Positions 40,759-50,162 of a DNA stretch of 64,000 nt are shown here, one piece after another. The stretch covers positions 22,650 through 86,649 of the forward strand of contig JAIQFI010000027.1 in assembly GCA_020073345.1 (NCBI GenBank), read 5' to 3'. Numbering within the stretch: the stretch's first letter is position 1; each line of letters begins with the position of its first letter. This stretch comes from Terriglobia bacterium (GTDB lineage Bacteria; Acidobacteriota; Terriglobia; Bryobacterales; Bryobacteraceae). The notes below the pieces were generated by a model. The model saw only the letters and a list, made by a program, of their open reading frames with translations. It did not search any database and was not told where the DNA came from. A program made the translations under genes and the position numbers.

Positions 40759-42632
40759 AACAGACCCTTGCGATCGTCGCGCTGGCGATCCTGCTGCGGC
40801 TGCCGTTCCTGAATCAGCCCATCCAAGGCGACGACGTTTACTATCTCTACGGCGCCGAGCACGCCCAGATCGATCCACTGCATCCTCTGAACACTCGCTA
40901 CATGTTTCTCGGTGACATGGTGGACATGCGCGGGCACCCGCACGGCCCCCTGAACCCTTGGATCCTGGCGATCCTGCTGGCCGCCTTCGGCGACGTCCGC
41001 GAAGTTCCATTTCACCTGGCGTACACTTTGTTTTCGGTGATCGTCTCGCTGGCGATGTGGTCGCTGGCACGCCGGTTCTGCGAGCGCCCGTTTGCCGCCA
41101 CGCTGCTGTTCCTCGCGGTTCCGGCCTTCGTGGTGAATGGGAATTCTTTCGAAGCCGATCTCCCCTTCTTGGCGTTCTGGATGGCGTCTGTTGCGCTGTT
41201 TGTAAAGGCCGTAGATGATCACTCCGTAGTCGCGCTGGCAGGTTCGGCCGCCGCGGGCGTGCTCGCCGGACTAACAGCGTATCAGGCCGTATTGCTCACC
41301 CCGGTTCTTGCCGTGTACCTGTTCGAGAGGCGGCGTAACTGGCGTGCAGCATGGACCGTCGTGCTTGCCGCACCCATCGCGATCGCAGCGTGGCAACTCT
41401 TCGAATGGACCACACGCGGCGCGCTTCCCGCAGCGGTGCTGCTGAGCTACATGCGCAGTTACTCCTTCCACAAGACGTCCAACACGCTGCGCAGCGCCGT
41501 CGCACTGGTGGTGCACTCGGCCTGGATCGTGTCTCCGGTGCTGGTGATCGCCGCCTTCTGGCCGAAAAATAGATGGCGCTTATTCGCCGCGGCCATAGCA
41601 ACGCTGGCGGCGGCGTTTTACGACGTGAGCCCATTGTTCTGGCTCTCAGTGGGATGCGGCGTTCTAGTTCTGACGTGGCTGATCGCGGAGGCCGTGCGCC
41701 GCGACTTCCTGGCCGCCTGGGCGGCCATCTTCTTCACCGGGGCACTGGTGATTTTCTTCGCGGGATCTGCCCGCTACCTGTTACCCATCGCCGCGCCCAT
41801 TTCAATCTTCGCTGCGCGAAGATCATCGCCGCGCTGGCTGGTGGCGGGATTCGCGCTGCAGCTGATACTTGCCCTGGGCCTGGCAACCGCGAACTATCAG
41901 CATTGGAACGGCTACCGCCAGTTTGCGAAAACCCTCGCTATCGAAGCAGCCCAACACCGCGTCTGGGTCGACGCAGAATGGGGCCTGCGCTATTACCTGG
42001 AATCGGAAGGCGCGCTGCCTCTCGCGCGAGATCAAGTTGTCCAAGCAGGGGACACCATCGTGTCGAGCGCGCTGGCTGCTCCGGTTACTGTCAATGCTCC
42101 CGTCGCGAAAGTGAGCGCGGCCGACATCATTCCGAACATTCCGCTGCGACTGATCTCCCTGAGCCGCCGTTCGGCCTATTCGAGCGCCGCCGAAGGCCTG
42201 CTGCCCTTCGAAATCTCGAGGGCTCCAGTGGATCGTGTGCGCGCCGATACCGTGGTCGACCGGAAACCTGTGCTGAGCTACCTCAACCCGCGCGATCCCC
42301 AAGCCCCCGCGCACGTCCTTTCCGGCTTGTTCCCAGATGGATGGATGAGCCAGCGCGCCACGGTGCTGCTGAAAACCCCCGAGAAGCAAACCGCCGTGGA
42401 GGTCGTGCTCTACATTCCCGACAGCGCCCCAGCACGGCATATCCAGTTGTCGGTGGATGGCCAGCTCGTCGCGGAAGACACTTTTGCGAAACCCGGGTCC
42501 TACAAACTGTCAGCCCCGTTCCAGTCTTCAAACCCCACCGCCGCCGTGACCGTCACTGTCGACAAGACGTTCACTGTGCCGGGCGACCGGCGCCAACTTG
42601 GGGTCGTGATCACCGGTATCGGGTTCCGCTAA
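40752..42632 (+). CDS. GT39-like membrane glycosyltransferase (PMT_2 type)
   Basis: A 626-residue membrane protein with about ten hydrophobic helices (about 5-380) and a soluble periplasmic domain of about 240 residues. The first loop holds QPIQGDDVYYLYGAE, the acidic DD/E motif typical of polyprenyl-phosphate-sugar dependent transferases of the dolichyl-phosphate-mannose type. It should move a sugar from a lipid carrier onto a protein or lipid outside the cytoplasmic membrane. The start is GTG 40752 or the next codon GTG 40755, overlapping the UPF0173 stop. It converges on the DUF4139 gene with a 4-bp overlap of stops (42629-42632). Confidence 0.82.
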   Translation: MVKQTLAIVALAILLRLPFLNQPIQGDDVYYLYGAEHAQIDPLHPLNTRYMFLGDMVDMRGHPHGPLNPWILAILLAAFGDVREVPFHLAYTLFSVIVSLAMWSLARRFCERPFAATLLFLAVPAFVVNGNSFEADLPFLAFWMASVALFVKAVDDHSVVALAGSAAAGVLAGLTAYQAVLLTPVLAVYLFERRRNWRAAWTVVLAAPIAIAAWQLFEWTTRGALPAAVLLSYMRSYSFHKTSNTLRSAVALVVHSAWIVSPVLVIAAFWPKNRWRLFAAAIATLAAAFYDVSPLFWLSVGCGVLVLTWLIAEAVRRDFLAAWAAIFFTGALVIFFAGSARYLLPIAAPISIFAARRSSPRWLVAGFALQLILALGLATANYQHWNGYRQFAKTLAIEAAQHRVWVDAEWGLRYYLESEGALPLARDQVVQAGDTIVSSALAAPVTVNAPVAKVSAADIIPNIPLRLISLSRRSAYSSAAEGLLPFEISRAPVDRVRADTVVDRKPVLSYLNPRDPQAPAHVLSGLFPDGWMSQRATVLLKTPEKQTAVEVVLYIPDSAPARHIQLSVDGQLVAEDTFAKPGSYKLSAPFQSSNPTAAVTVTVDKTFTVPGDRRQLGVVITGIGFR

Positions 42633-44614
42633 AACTCAGCTTTTTCTATCAGCCCGTTGAGCTCGCCGTCGAGCGTAGTCTTCTTGCGCTGCAGAGCGCT
42701 CTCCTGATCCCGCAGCCCTGTCAGCTTAACTTCCGCCGCCGCGAGCTGGCCGGCATATTGCTGCACCAGATTTTGTTGGCCGGCGACGTTCCGCAGGCTC
42801 TCGATGTTCCTGCGCTGCCGCTCTTCGTCCTGGGTCAGATTGTTGAGGTCGGCTTGTGCCTGCCGAAGCTGGCCGTCGTTGGCCGTGATCTCGCGTTTCT
42901 TTTGCGCGATCTGGTCCAACTGGCGGCGGCCCGCCTCGCTCAGCGCTTTATTCTGAAGGAACGTCGCGATCATGTCTGGCGTGACACTGGAGACACTGAG
43001 GGTCTGGTCGTAGACCCGCTCCTCGCGCACCGCGAACGCCTCGGTCGCGTTGCCGCCCACGTTCACTTCGAAGCGATAGGCGTCGGCGGTGGTCTCGGAC
43101 GGCTTCGCGTCCAGGAGTTTATAGCCCGGGCGCTGCTTGTGCTCGATGATCACGGTCTTGCGCCGCGGGTCCACGTTCTTGATGGTGTAGGTCTTGGTCT
43201 CTTCGATCGCATTACGAGTCGTCAGAATGCCGCGTGCGAAATGAATCTCGCGAACGTTGGCCCGCGAGGAATCGAAGGCTGTTGTTACACGAGCTCCCAG
43301 ATCGACTCCATAGGTGATCAGCCGCTTGTCGCCGGCCTTGAGTGTTTCGACCAGGGCTTCGCCCGCGTAGGTGTTGGCGTCGTACACCGTGATCGGTCCG
43401 CCGTCCAGCGTCTTTCCGGTGGAATTGGCGATCTCCGCGGCGTTCATCGGATGCAGCCCGAAGCTTTCCATGTAGATCAACAGTTTCCGCGTGTTGACCT
43501 TCTGCTGCAGGAACGGCAGCATGGCCGATTCGCCCTGTTTCACCGACACCGGGCTGGAAAAGCTGTATTCGAACAGCTCACCGAGATCGCGGGTATCGGT
43601 GGTCGGAGCGATGGACGAAGCTTGGCCCGACTCGGTCTTGAGCAGGTTGTCCGCTAGAAACTCTCGGGCCTCCGCCTGTGGCCGGATTGCTCTCGGGGCC
43701 GCGAGATTCGCGGTGCCGGCTCGGCCGGCTGCGACTGCGCCCTGTAGCACCACCGGCGCCACGGCCTGATTCTCCGCCAGTTCCGCCGTGGGACGCGTCA
43801 CGTACCGTGGTTCGTACAACTGCGTGATGAACGAGATCGGCCGCCCGGAAACCACCGAGAGCTTCACGTTGCTCCAATCCTCGCCCGAGGTATTGTCGAT
43901 AATCGCCCAGCCTTCCAGTGTCGCTTCCGTTTGCGGCCCGAAGATCAACCTATAGCTCGACTTCCATACCGCCGACGGCGTCATGTAGCTGGCGCTCAAC
44001 TGCCGCGTGGCCGTCCCGCCCGCGTCGATATACACGCTGCGGCGATCCTTCGAACGCGCGCCGCTCAATACCGTTAGGTAGTCCCTCAGTAATCCTTGGA
44101 GCTTGGGGTCCGACAGCTTCACGGAGCTGGCCGCGCCCAGGTCAAATGTCCGGATCTCGCCGGGATCGGTCAGCAGCACCACCGTCTCGCGCTCCGGAGT
44201 CTTTTCGTCGGGCTTGGACGTCCGCGCGCTGATGATCGTCCCGGCGAGGGTGTCCGAACCCAGGCGCAGCTCCAGGCGGGCGCCTTTCATCTGGTCCAGA
44301 AAGGCCGCTAGGGATGCCTGCCGGTCCACCGCGAAGGGGAAGTCCTGCAAGCGCTTTTCGAGCGCCTCGGCGGCGTCATAACGGACGCCCCCGATCACGC
44401 CGCCGCTCCGGTCCACAATGGTCAGCGACTTCAGGACATCATTCATGTCGGAAGCCTTGAAGTCGAGCCGGGCTGTGTCTCCCGCCCGCAATTCTCCCGA
44501 GCGCTCGAAGTAGCCCACACCGTGCTTATAAAGAATGACTTCCCGGATCGGCAGGTCGGCGGCAACGGCCGTCCCCACCAGAGCTATCTGGGCCAACAGA
44601 AGGAGGTTTCGCAT
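42629..44614 (-). CDS. Exported DUF4139 protein with C-terminal coiled coil
   Basis: A 661-residue exported protein: signal peptide (to about AVA-AD), an N-terminal beta domain (REVILYKHGVGYFERSGEL), the DUF4139 region (about 190-540) and a long coiled coil at the end (about 560-655, rich in Gln/Glu/Leu heptads). DUF4139 proteins are secreted or surface-associated and without a firm function; mucoidy-inhibitor A-like proteins belong here. The ATG at 44614 was chosen because the signal peptide starts there and AAAGGA lies upstream; the frame runs further upstream without a credible start. It diverges from the outer-membrane barrel gene with 145 bp between them. Confidence 0.85.
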   Translation of the reverse strand: MRNLLLLAQIALVGTAVAADLPIREVILYKHGVGYFERSGELRAGDTARLDFKASDMNDVLKSLTIVDRSGGVIGGVRYDAAEALEKRLQDFPFAVDRQASLAAFLDQMKGARLELRLGSDTLAGTIISARTSKPDEKTPERETVVLLTDPGEIRTFDLGAASSVKLSDPKLQGLLRDYLTVLSGARSKDRRSVYIDAGGTATRQLSASYMTPSAVWKSSYRLIFGPQTEATLEGWAIIDNTSGEDWSNVKLSVVSGRPISFITQLYEPRYVTRPTAELAENQAVAPVVLQGAVAAGRAGTANLAAPRAIRPQAEAREFLADNLLKTESGQASSIAPTTDTRDLGELFEYSFSSPVSVKQGESAMLPFLQQKVNTRKLLIYMESFGLHPMNAAEIANSTGKTLDGGPITVYDANTYAGEALVETLKAGDKRLITYGVDLGARVTTAFDSSRANVREIHFARGILTTRNAIEETKTYTIKNVDPRRKTVIIEHKQRPGYKLLDAKPSETTADAYRFEVNVGGNATEAFAVREERVYDQTLSVSSVTPDMIATFLQNKALSEAGRRQLDQIAQKKREITANDGQLRQAQADLNNLTQDEERQRRNIESLRNVAGQQNLVQQYAGQLAAAEVKLTGLRDQESALQRKKTTLDGELNGLIEKAEF

Positions 44615-44759
44615 TGAGGAGATCCTTTCGTTACAGGAATGCCGTCTGGCCGCCGATCCTTTCAGACAGCCCGCGAGTTGACACAGCCAATTGGACGGCG
44701 TCAGACTCGGTATTGTTGCTGCCTTGAGTCTACCAACCGATTGAACCGGAGGAATCCTC

Positions 44760-46076
44760 TTGAAAACCCGAATGATAGCGATAGTCCTGGCCGGTTGTTC
44801 GACCATGACCGCGCAAATCAGCAATTACCTCGGGCCAGGTATCCTGAGCCGCGGCGCCGGTGATATCGGCACGCGGGCAGGCCAGGACGTAGACCTGCGC
44901 TTTTTTGTCAACGCCACAGGAATTTATGACAACGGCCTCCAGCCCTATTCGGTGGATGGCAAGGGTCAGTTAGTGACGGTAAACGGGCTATGGGGGACCC
45001 AAGTCTCTTTCGGGGCGTACGGTGTCCACACCTTCCGTCACGCGCGGCTGGGGCTGGACTACCAGGGAGCCTACCGGCATTACACCGAGAAAACCTTCTA
45101 CGACGGCACCGATCACACGCTGGCGCTCGGTTACACCTATCAGAAATCGCGGCGTCTGGTTTTCGATCTGCGCCAGATGGCCGGCATGATCACGCAGGGC
45201 GCCAGTTTAGTCGGCGCTCTTCCCCTGATGACCGATAGTCTTGTGACTCCAGCCTCGACGCTATTTGACAACCGCATGAGTTACCTCCAGTCTTCCCTCG
45301 ACGTCAATTTCCTCAAATCAGACCGCACCACCGTTACCTTCGGAGGCGAAGGGTTCGGCATTTGGCGGAAAGCAACTGGTCTGATCGGCATGCAGGGTTA
45401 CATGCTCCACGGTGCAGTCACGCATCGCGTGTCGCGGAGGATCACGCTGGGGCTGGGCTATCAGCATTCCCATTACGATTACCCCAAGGCCTTCGGCGAG
45501 TCCGACATCAATGCATACTACGGAACCTGGGCCGCCCAGTTGAGCCGAAACTGGACCCTATCGCTAAACGCAGGAGCATTTCAGGCAGAGGTGCAAGGCC
45601 TTCAGCGAGTTTCCGTGGACCCGCAGATCGCCGCGCTGCTCGGCGTCACTAGCACGGTGCAAACGTTCTACCAGAAAAGCATGTTTCCGCAAGGAAGTGT
45701 GAAGCTGGACCGGAAGTTCCGGCGCGCCGATTTGGCGTTCGGCTATCAACGCGGCGTTTCTGCTGGAAATGGCGTCTATCTGACCTCACAGCTGGAACGT
45801 GAAACCGCTTCCTTCAGCTACACCGGCATACGCAAATGGAGCTTTTCTGCACAGGGCGGGTACAGCCAGTTGAAGGGAATCGGGCAGGGCTTGCAACCCT
45901 ATTCGCAGATCATTGGCACCGCGCGCGTTACTTACTCCATCACCAGTCCGATCCACGTGTTTGTCGGGTATGATAACCGCCATCAGGATATCGTCAGTAC
46001 CTTTCACCAGAACAGTTTTCGGGCTTCGGTCGGGATTTCTTTCAGCCCGGGCGATGTCCCCCTCTCTTTCCACTGA
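44760..46076 (+). CDS. Outer-membrane beta-barrel protein, unknown function
   Basis: A 438-residue exported protein. A short signal peptide (MIAIVLAGCSTMTAQI) is followed by alternating hydrophobic/polar strands with many aromatic residues (VDLRFFVNATGIYDNGL, HTLALGYTYQKSRRLVF, ASFSYTGIRKWSFSAQGG), the pattern of a 14-16-strand barrel; the chain ends close to LSFH. No ligand family is recognisable. The start is TTG 44760 with a perfect GGAGGA seven bases upstream; ATG 44772 four codons later is an alternative. The response regulator gene follows after 17 bp. Confidence 0.8.
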   Translation: MKTRMIAIVLAGCSTMTAQISNYLGPGILSRGAGDIGTRAGQDVDLRFFVNATGIYDNGLQPYSVDGKGQLVTVNGLWGTQVSFGAYGVHTFRHARLGLDYQGAYRHYTEKTFYDGTDHTLALGYTYQKSRRLVFDLRQMAGMITQGASLVGALPLMTDSLVTPASTLFDNRMSYLQSSLDVNFLKSDRTTVTFGGEGFGIWRKATGLIGMQGYMLHGAVTHRVSRRITLGLGYQHSHYDYPKAFGESDINAYYGTWAAQLSRNWTLSLNAGAFQAEVQGLQRVSVDPQIAALLGVTSTVQTFYQKSMFPQGSVKLDRKFRRADLAFGYQRGVSAGNGVYLTSQLERETASFSYTGIRKWSFSAQGGYSQLKGIGQGLQPYSQIIGTARVTYSITSPIHVFVGYDNRHQDIVSTFHQNSFRASVGISFSPGDVPLSFH

Positions 46077-46093
46077 TTCCCGCTGGAGACCGG

Positions 46094-46447
46094 ATGGACC
46101 CCCATCGGCTGCTGATTGTCGACGACGAGGCGAACCTTCTGGACCTTTTGCGGCGCTACCTGAGACGTATCGGATACGAGGTCGAGGCCTGCGGTAACGC
46201 TGAGGATGCGCTCGCACTGTTTCAAGCGGGACCGGACCGTTTCTCCATGGCCATCACCGATCTTTCACTCCCCACGTTGAGCGGTGAAGAGCTGATCGAG
46301 CGGATGCGCGAGCTCCGCCCCGGGTTTCCCGCCATCATTACCAGCGGCTATCCCTACGTGCCACGCGGGGCCGGCATCGGATTTCTGCAAAAACCCTTCC
46401 TCCCGCAGATGCTGCTGGAGGCAGTCGAAAAAGCGCTAAAGGGCTAG
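46094..46447 (+). CDS. Stand-alone response regulator receiver domain
   Basis: A 117-residue CheY-like protein with no output domain: acidic pocket Asp10/Asp11, phospho-acceptor Asp56 (AITDLSLP), Thr/Ser switch in IITSGYP and Lys in FLQKPF near 101. It has all residues needed for phosphorylation. No histidine kinase is nearby, so the cognate kinase is unknown. It is 17 bp after the barrel gene and its stop overlaps that of the convergent FmdB gene by 4 bp. Confidence 0.92.
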   Translation: MDPHRLLIVDDEANLLDLLRRYLRRIGYEVEACGNAEDALALFQAGPDRFSMAITDLSLPTLSGEELIERMRELRPGFPAIITSGYPYVPRGAGIGFLQKPFLPQMLLEAVEKALKG

Positions 46448-46695
46448 TTCCGTCCGCACAGGTCCGGTGTGCGGCACATCCCGGAGGGACAAGAAGGCGT
46501 CATCTCTTCCGAGGCCCCTTTGGAGTGTGAGGCGCCGTTGGCGTGTGCCGAGAAGGTCGAAAACTGCTGCCTGAGGTGCTCCTGGCCGCAGGACGGACAA
46601 TGGACGCCCTCCGAGCCTTCCCTGGATTCGGCGCGCCGCACCAGCTTCTCGAACTTGTTACCGCAGTCTTCACACAGGTATTCAAAAATGGGCAT
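46444..46695 (-). CDS. FmdB-type zinc ribbon protein
   Basis: An 83-residue protein with the FmdB/CxxC_CXXC_SSSS zinc ribbon: Cys8 and Cys11 (YLCEDCG) and Cys33 and Cys36 (HCPSCG). A low-complexity tail with further Cys residues (CPSGMCRTPDLC) follows. FmdB proteins are presumed regulators, described first near formamidase genes. It lies 3 bp downstream of the PBP4 gene on the same strand. Confidence 0.88.
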   Translation of the reverse strand: MPIFEYLCEDCGNKFEKLVRRAESREGSEGVHCPSCGQEHLRQQFSTFSAHANGASHSKGASEEMTPSCPSGMCRTPDLCGRN

Positions 46696-46698
46696 AAG

Positions 46699-48162
46699 TC
46701 ACTCCACAAGCGCTAAGGCTATTCTATCAACCCAGGCCCGGACCTCGGCCTGAGGGGCAGAAAAGTTGTTGACCAGAATCGAAAAGGCCAGTCGTCCGCG
46801 GGTGCGGCTGTCGGCGTAGCCTGAAAGCGCGACCGCCCGCGTCAAGCTCCCGGTCTTGGCGCGCACCTTCCTGGCGACACTCGCATCGGAGACACAGCAC
46901 AGGCGGTGTTCAAGCGTTCCGTCCTCTCCTCCCACGGGAAGCAGGGACAGCCACGCAGTTCCGTTCTTCGATGCGGCCATATGGCTCAGCAGGCTGGTTA
47001 CCGCCCGCGGGGAAACCTCGTCATTCCGCGACAATCCCGAGCCATCTTCAGCTCGCCATTCTTCGGTCTTGATTCCGATACTGGTAAGCCATGTTCCGAG
47101 CTCCTGGAGACCCGATTCGCGCGTGCCAGCCCCGCGAGTGACCCGGGCAACTTCCCGGAGCATCAGCTCGGCGTGCAGGTTCTCACTAACTTTTTGGATC
47201 ACCTGAAGTATTTCGACCATCGGGGGAGACGTGCGGGTCGCGATCACTTCTCCTTCGACCGGCCAAGGATCTTCTGAAGCCGAGCGATGGCGGGCAACCG
47301 GACGCCCCCGGATCGCCACTCCGCGCCGCGCCAGAGCGTCGTATAGAGCACAAGCCGCGAACAAGGCTGGATCGTCCAGGGCTACGATTTCACGAGCGGT
47401 TGCTCCGGCCAACGGAATGCTGCCCCACACCAGAAGCTGCCGTGAACCCTGCAGTCGCGTGACACGGATCCGGGCTTCCTTCTCGCCAGCAACCGTGAGC
47501 ACGCGATTGTCGACGGCGAAATACTCGATGGCGGGTTCCAACGATACCGCCGCCAGCTCGCCCGCACGCGCCGCGGGATGAATCGCCAGGGTGATGGCGT
47601 TGTCGTTCACCGTGAGCGCGCTCACCGGAGCGCCGTCCTCCTGGGTCACGTCGTCCACGGTCCAACTGGGCGGGTAGGGCGCCCACGGATACAACTGATC
47701 GTCGCCCACGATATCGCCGTCCACGCGCACGATCCCGGCCGCCACGGCCCGATCAGCCAGTTCCTCGATCGCCCGCAAGGGATTGGTTGCCGGGGCGTCC
47801 TTCTGGTACGGAAGCTCTTTCTGATATGGATAGGTCCGGCCGGACATCGAAGGGTCGCCGCCACCCACCAGAATCAGATCGCCGGAGGGCGCGCGGACCA
47901 GGCGAGTAGTCAGCCGGTAATCGGGGCCCAGCCGCTCCAGCGCGAGCGCCGCGGTGAACAGCTTCATGTTGGAGGCGGGCAGAAATAGCCGGTCCGCATT
48001 GCGCGTATAGAGAACATTGCCGGTCTTGAGATCGACGACCTGGATGCCGACGGAGGCTCGGGCGACCGGACTGGCTCCCATGAGCGCGTCGATGGCCTGC
48101 GGCAAGTCCGCGGCGGCGCATGGGATGGAAGCCAGAAGGAGAGCGGCCCAGAATCGTCCCAT
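46699..48162 (-). CDS. dacB: D-alanyl-D-alanine carboxypeptidase/endopeptidase (PBP4, family S13)
   Basis: A 487-residue exported penicillin-binding protein. Signal peptide to about CAA-AD; Ser64-N-M-Lys67 (ASNMK), SRN in LSRNDEV and KTG in RAKTGSL are the three active-site motifs. The large insertion between the first and second motif (about 100-290, GDIVGDDQLY) is characteristic of S13 enzymes. It trims or cuts peptidoglycan cross-links in the periplasm. The ATG at 48162 was chosen because the signal peptide starts there; the upstream extension of 45 codons is not credible. It diverges from the TPR protein gene with 91 bp between starts. Confidence 0.93.
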   Translation of the reverse strand: MGRFWAALLLASIPCAAADLPQAIDALMGASPVARASVGIQVVDLKTGNVLYTRNADRLFLPASNMKLFTAALALERLGPDYRLTTRLVRAPSGDLILVGGGDPSMSGRTYPYQKELPYQKDAPATNPLRAIEELADRAVAAGIVRVDGDIVGDDQLYPWAPYPPSWTVDDVTQEDGAPVSALTVNDNAITLAIHPAARAGELAAVSLEPAIEYFAVDNRVLTVAGEKEARIRVTRLQGSRQLLVWGSIPLAGATAREIVALDDPALFAACALYDALARRGVAIRGRPVARHRSASEDPWPVEGEVIATRTSPPMVEILQVIQKVSENLHAELMLREVARVTRGAGTRESGLQELGTWLTSIGIKTEEWRAEDGSGLSRNDEVSPRAVTSLLSHMAASKNGTAWLSLLPVGGEDGTLEHRLCCVSDASVARKVRAKTGSLTRAVALSGYADSRTRGRLAFSILVNNFSAPQAEVRAWVDRIALALVE

Positions 48163-48253
48163 GCTCCGAGAATCGCACATTCCGGCGCGAAAAACGCAGC
48201 GACAAAATGAAGCCAGAAAGTTTGCTGTAATTAGTGAAATACGGGAGACTTTC

Positions 48254-49276
48254 ATGGCGGAAAAGAAACTGTCCAAACCGCTAGCCTGGATCGGCACGCT
48301 GACCGCGATCTTCTCCGTGGTCGGGGGCGCCTATGGAGGCTGGACCTTCTTTTCCGGCCAATACGAAAAGCGCCGCGCTATCTCCGGTCTGCTGGCCGCG
48401 GAAGCTGTACAGCTCTCCACGCAGGATTACGCCGCAGCCTGGAAGACGCTGGAACAAGCCTCCGCCATCGACTCGAATTCCGAGAAAGTCCTTCAGGCCC
48501 AGGAAGACGTCGCGATGCAGTGGCTCGAGAACGTCCACGCCACCGAAGACAACACCTTCACGCAGATCAGCGAAAAGCTCGGGCCGGTGCTGACGCGCGG
48601 CGCGAATTCCGCAAAGTCCCCGCAGCGCCAGGCGGACCTGCTTGCGCACCTGGGCTACTCGTATTTCTTGCGCCTCCGCGAATCACCCTCCGGCCCCGAC
48701 CCCGAGTCGGCCTATCGCGAAGCGCTTCAGAAAGATCCCACGAACCCCTACGCGCATGCCATGTGGGGACACTGGATTCTGTGGAACGACCAGGGATTGG
48801 CGAAGGGCAACGAGCATTTCGCGGCAGCGCTCGCGTCCCCTCGCAACCTTCGTCCGTATGTCCGCACCCTCCAGGTTGCCGCCGTGCTGAATGGGCACGG
48901 CTACGACTACGATGAGGAGGCTGTCCGCGTCGCCAACGGCATCCGTAAGGAGCAGGGCGATCTCGACGCGCACAGCCGCGGCTCGATCCTCTTTATCTAC
49001 TCCGTGCGAATGATTCCGCCCGGCGCGAGCACGCCTGCTTTTCTGGCAGCGGTTCCACCCGCCGAGCATTTAGCTACTTTCGAATGGATCGCGCAGAACA
49101 CCACCGATCGTGTGTTAATGCGCGGCTACTGCCGCAGCCGGCTGCTCGAAGCCGCAGGCCGGAACGACGAGGCACTCGCCGCGTACCGCGAGCTAGAAAA
49201 GCAGTTCAAAGACGCATCCTACTCGATCGTCAACCCAACGCAACAAGCCATCGCGCGACTGACGGGGAAGAAATAG
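48254..49276 (+). CDS. Membrane-anchored TPR-type repeat protein
   Basis: A 340-residue protein: one hydrophobic helix near the N-terminus (about 11-35, AWIGTLTAIFSVVGGAYGGWTFF), then helical TPR-like repeats (AAWKTLEQASAIDSNSEKVLQ, YAHAMWGHWILWNDQGLAKGNEHF, EALAAYRELEKQF). It resembles scaffold proteins and no catalytic residues are visible. GGGAGA lies 7 nt before the ATG. Two small genes follow closely (14 and 16 bp), the second encoding a phage-tail-tube-type protein, so the three may form one operon. Confidence 0.75.
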   Translation: MAEKKLSKPLAWIGTLTAIFSVVGGAYGGWTFFSGQYEKRRAISGLLAAEAVQLSTQDYAAAWKTLEQASAIDSNSEKVLQAQEDVAMQWLENVHATEDNTFTQISEKLGPVLTRGANSAKSPQRQADLLAHLGYSYFLRLRESPSGPDPESAYREALQKDPTNPYAHAMWGHWILWNDQGLAKGNEHFAAALASPRNLRPYVRTLQVAAVLNGHGYDYDEEAVRVANGIRKEQGDLDAHSRGSILFIYSVRMIPPGASTPAFLAAVPPAEHLATFEWIAQNTTDRVLMRGYCRSRLLEAAGRNDEALAAYRELEKQFKDASYSIVNPTQQAIARLTGKK

Positions 49277-49290
49277 TCGAAAGAACACCG

Positions 49291-49653
49291 ATGGAATCGC
49301 GCCCGGACGTCATCGTCGACTTCGTATTCGAGGACGGAATGCTGTTTGTCGCCGTTACAAACATCGGCTCTCAGCCCGCGCAGCGCGTCCACATCGCTTT
49401 CGATGTTCCATTCAAGGGCCTCGGCGGGACCGTGTCCATTCCCGAGTTACCGCTGTTTCGTAACATCGAGTTTTTGGCGCCTTCCCGCTCGATCCGAACG
49501 CTTCTCGATTCCAGTGCCGCATACTTCGCTCGCCGGGAGCCAGAACGGATCACTGCCACGATCACTTACTACGACCGGTCGGGCCAGGAATTTTCCTGCA
49601 CCATAAACCACAATCTCGCTATCTATCGCGACATCACCTTCGTTCCAACTTGA
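49291..49653 (+). CDS. Small protein of unknown function, predicted beta-sandwich
   Basis: A 120-residue protein with no signal peptide. Alternating strands (DVIVDFVFEDGMLFVAVTNIG, RVHIAFDVPF, ERITATITYYDRSG, FSCTINHNLAIYRDI) suggest a small immunoglobulin-like or C2-like sandwich. The ATG at 49291 follows the stop of the TPR gene by 14 bp; the frame stays open upstream but inside that gene. The family is not recognised. Its position between a membrane TPR protein and a tail-tube-type protein suggests a shared assembly. Confidence 0.6.
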   Translation: MESRPDVIVDFVFEDGMLFVAVTNIGSQPAQRVHIAFDVPFKGLGGTVSIPELPLFRNIEFLAPSRSIRTLLDSSAAYFARREPERITATITYYDRSGQEFSCTINHNLAIYRDITFVPT

Positions 49654-49669
49654 AAGGATTTTTCAGCTT

Positions 49670-50116
49670 ATGGCCGTTTTTCGTGATCTGCCTTACGGGA
49701 ATCAGCACTTTCTTGTCGATCTCGGCGACGGGACTGAAGGCGCCGCTGCCGGGTTCTCCCAAATTGTGCTGCCGGACATCTCTATCGATGTGATCGAGTA
49801 CCGCACCGGGAACGACAAGGAGTCCGGAGTTCACAAATTTCCGGGACTGGCGCGCTATGACAATGTGGTTCTCCGCCGGGGAATCATTGGCTCGCTGAAC
49901 CTCTACAACTGGATCAACCAAGTGCGCAACGGCGATGCCAACGCCCGGCGAACGGTAACGATTTCTCTGCTGGCTGAGGATCGTACCGTGGTACTCATCT
50001 GGAAGCTGCTTCGTGCCTGGCCCGTAAAGTACGGTTTCGGAGAGTTGGATGCCGAAGGGACAGATGTGGCGATCGAAGAGCTGGTCCTGGCTTACGAACG
50101 GCTGGAAATGGAATGA
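49670..50116 (+). CDS. Phage-tail-tube/eCIS-type protein (TIGR02241, gp19-like)
   Basis: A 148-residue protein of the family that forms the inner tube of contractile injection systems and T4-like tails: LPYGNQHFLVDLGD near the N-terminus, GFSQIVLPDISIDVIEYRTGND, LRRGIIGSLNLYNWINQV and the C-terminal LVLAYERLEM. Length and motifs match the family. No sheath, baseplate, spike or AAA+ gene is seen here, so it is either an orphan or part of a split locus. AAAGGA precedes the ATG by about 11 nt. A MFS transporter gene follows after 46 bp. Confidence 0.88.
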   Translation: MAVFRDLPYGNQHFLVDLGDGTEGAAAGFSQIVLPDISIDVIEYRTGNDKESGVHKFPGLARYDNVVLRRGIIGSLNLYNWINQVRNGDANARRTVTISLLAEDRTVVLIWKLLRAWPVKYGFGELDAEGTDVAIEELVLAYERLEME

Positions 50117-50162
50117 GAATCGCCCAGCGCCCGCGCGGCCGGATGTGTTACACAGGTCTGTC

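Noticed and set aside
41573..43657. Open frame of 694 codons on the plus strand
   Set aside because: It runs through parts of two well-supported genes (GT39-like and DUF4139) in another frame; composition is Arg/Pro-rich as in shadow frames.
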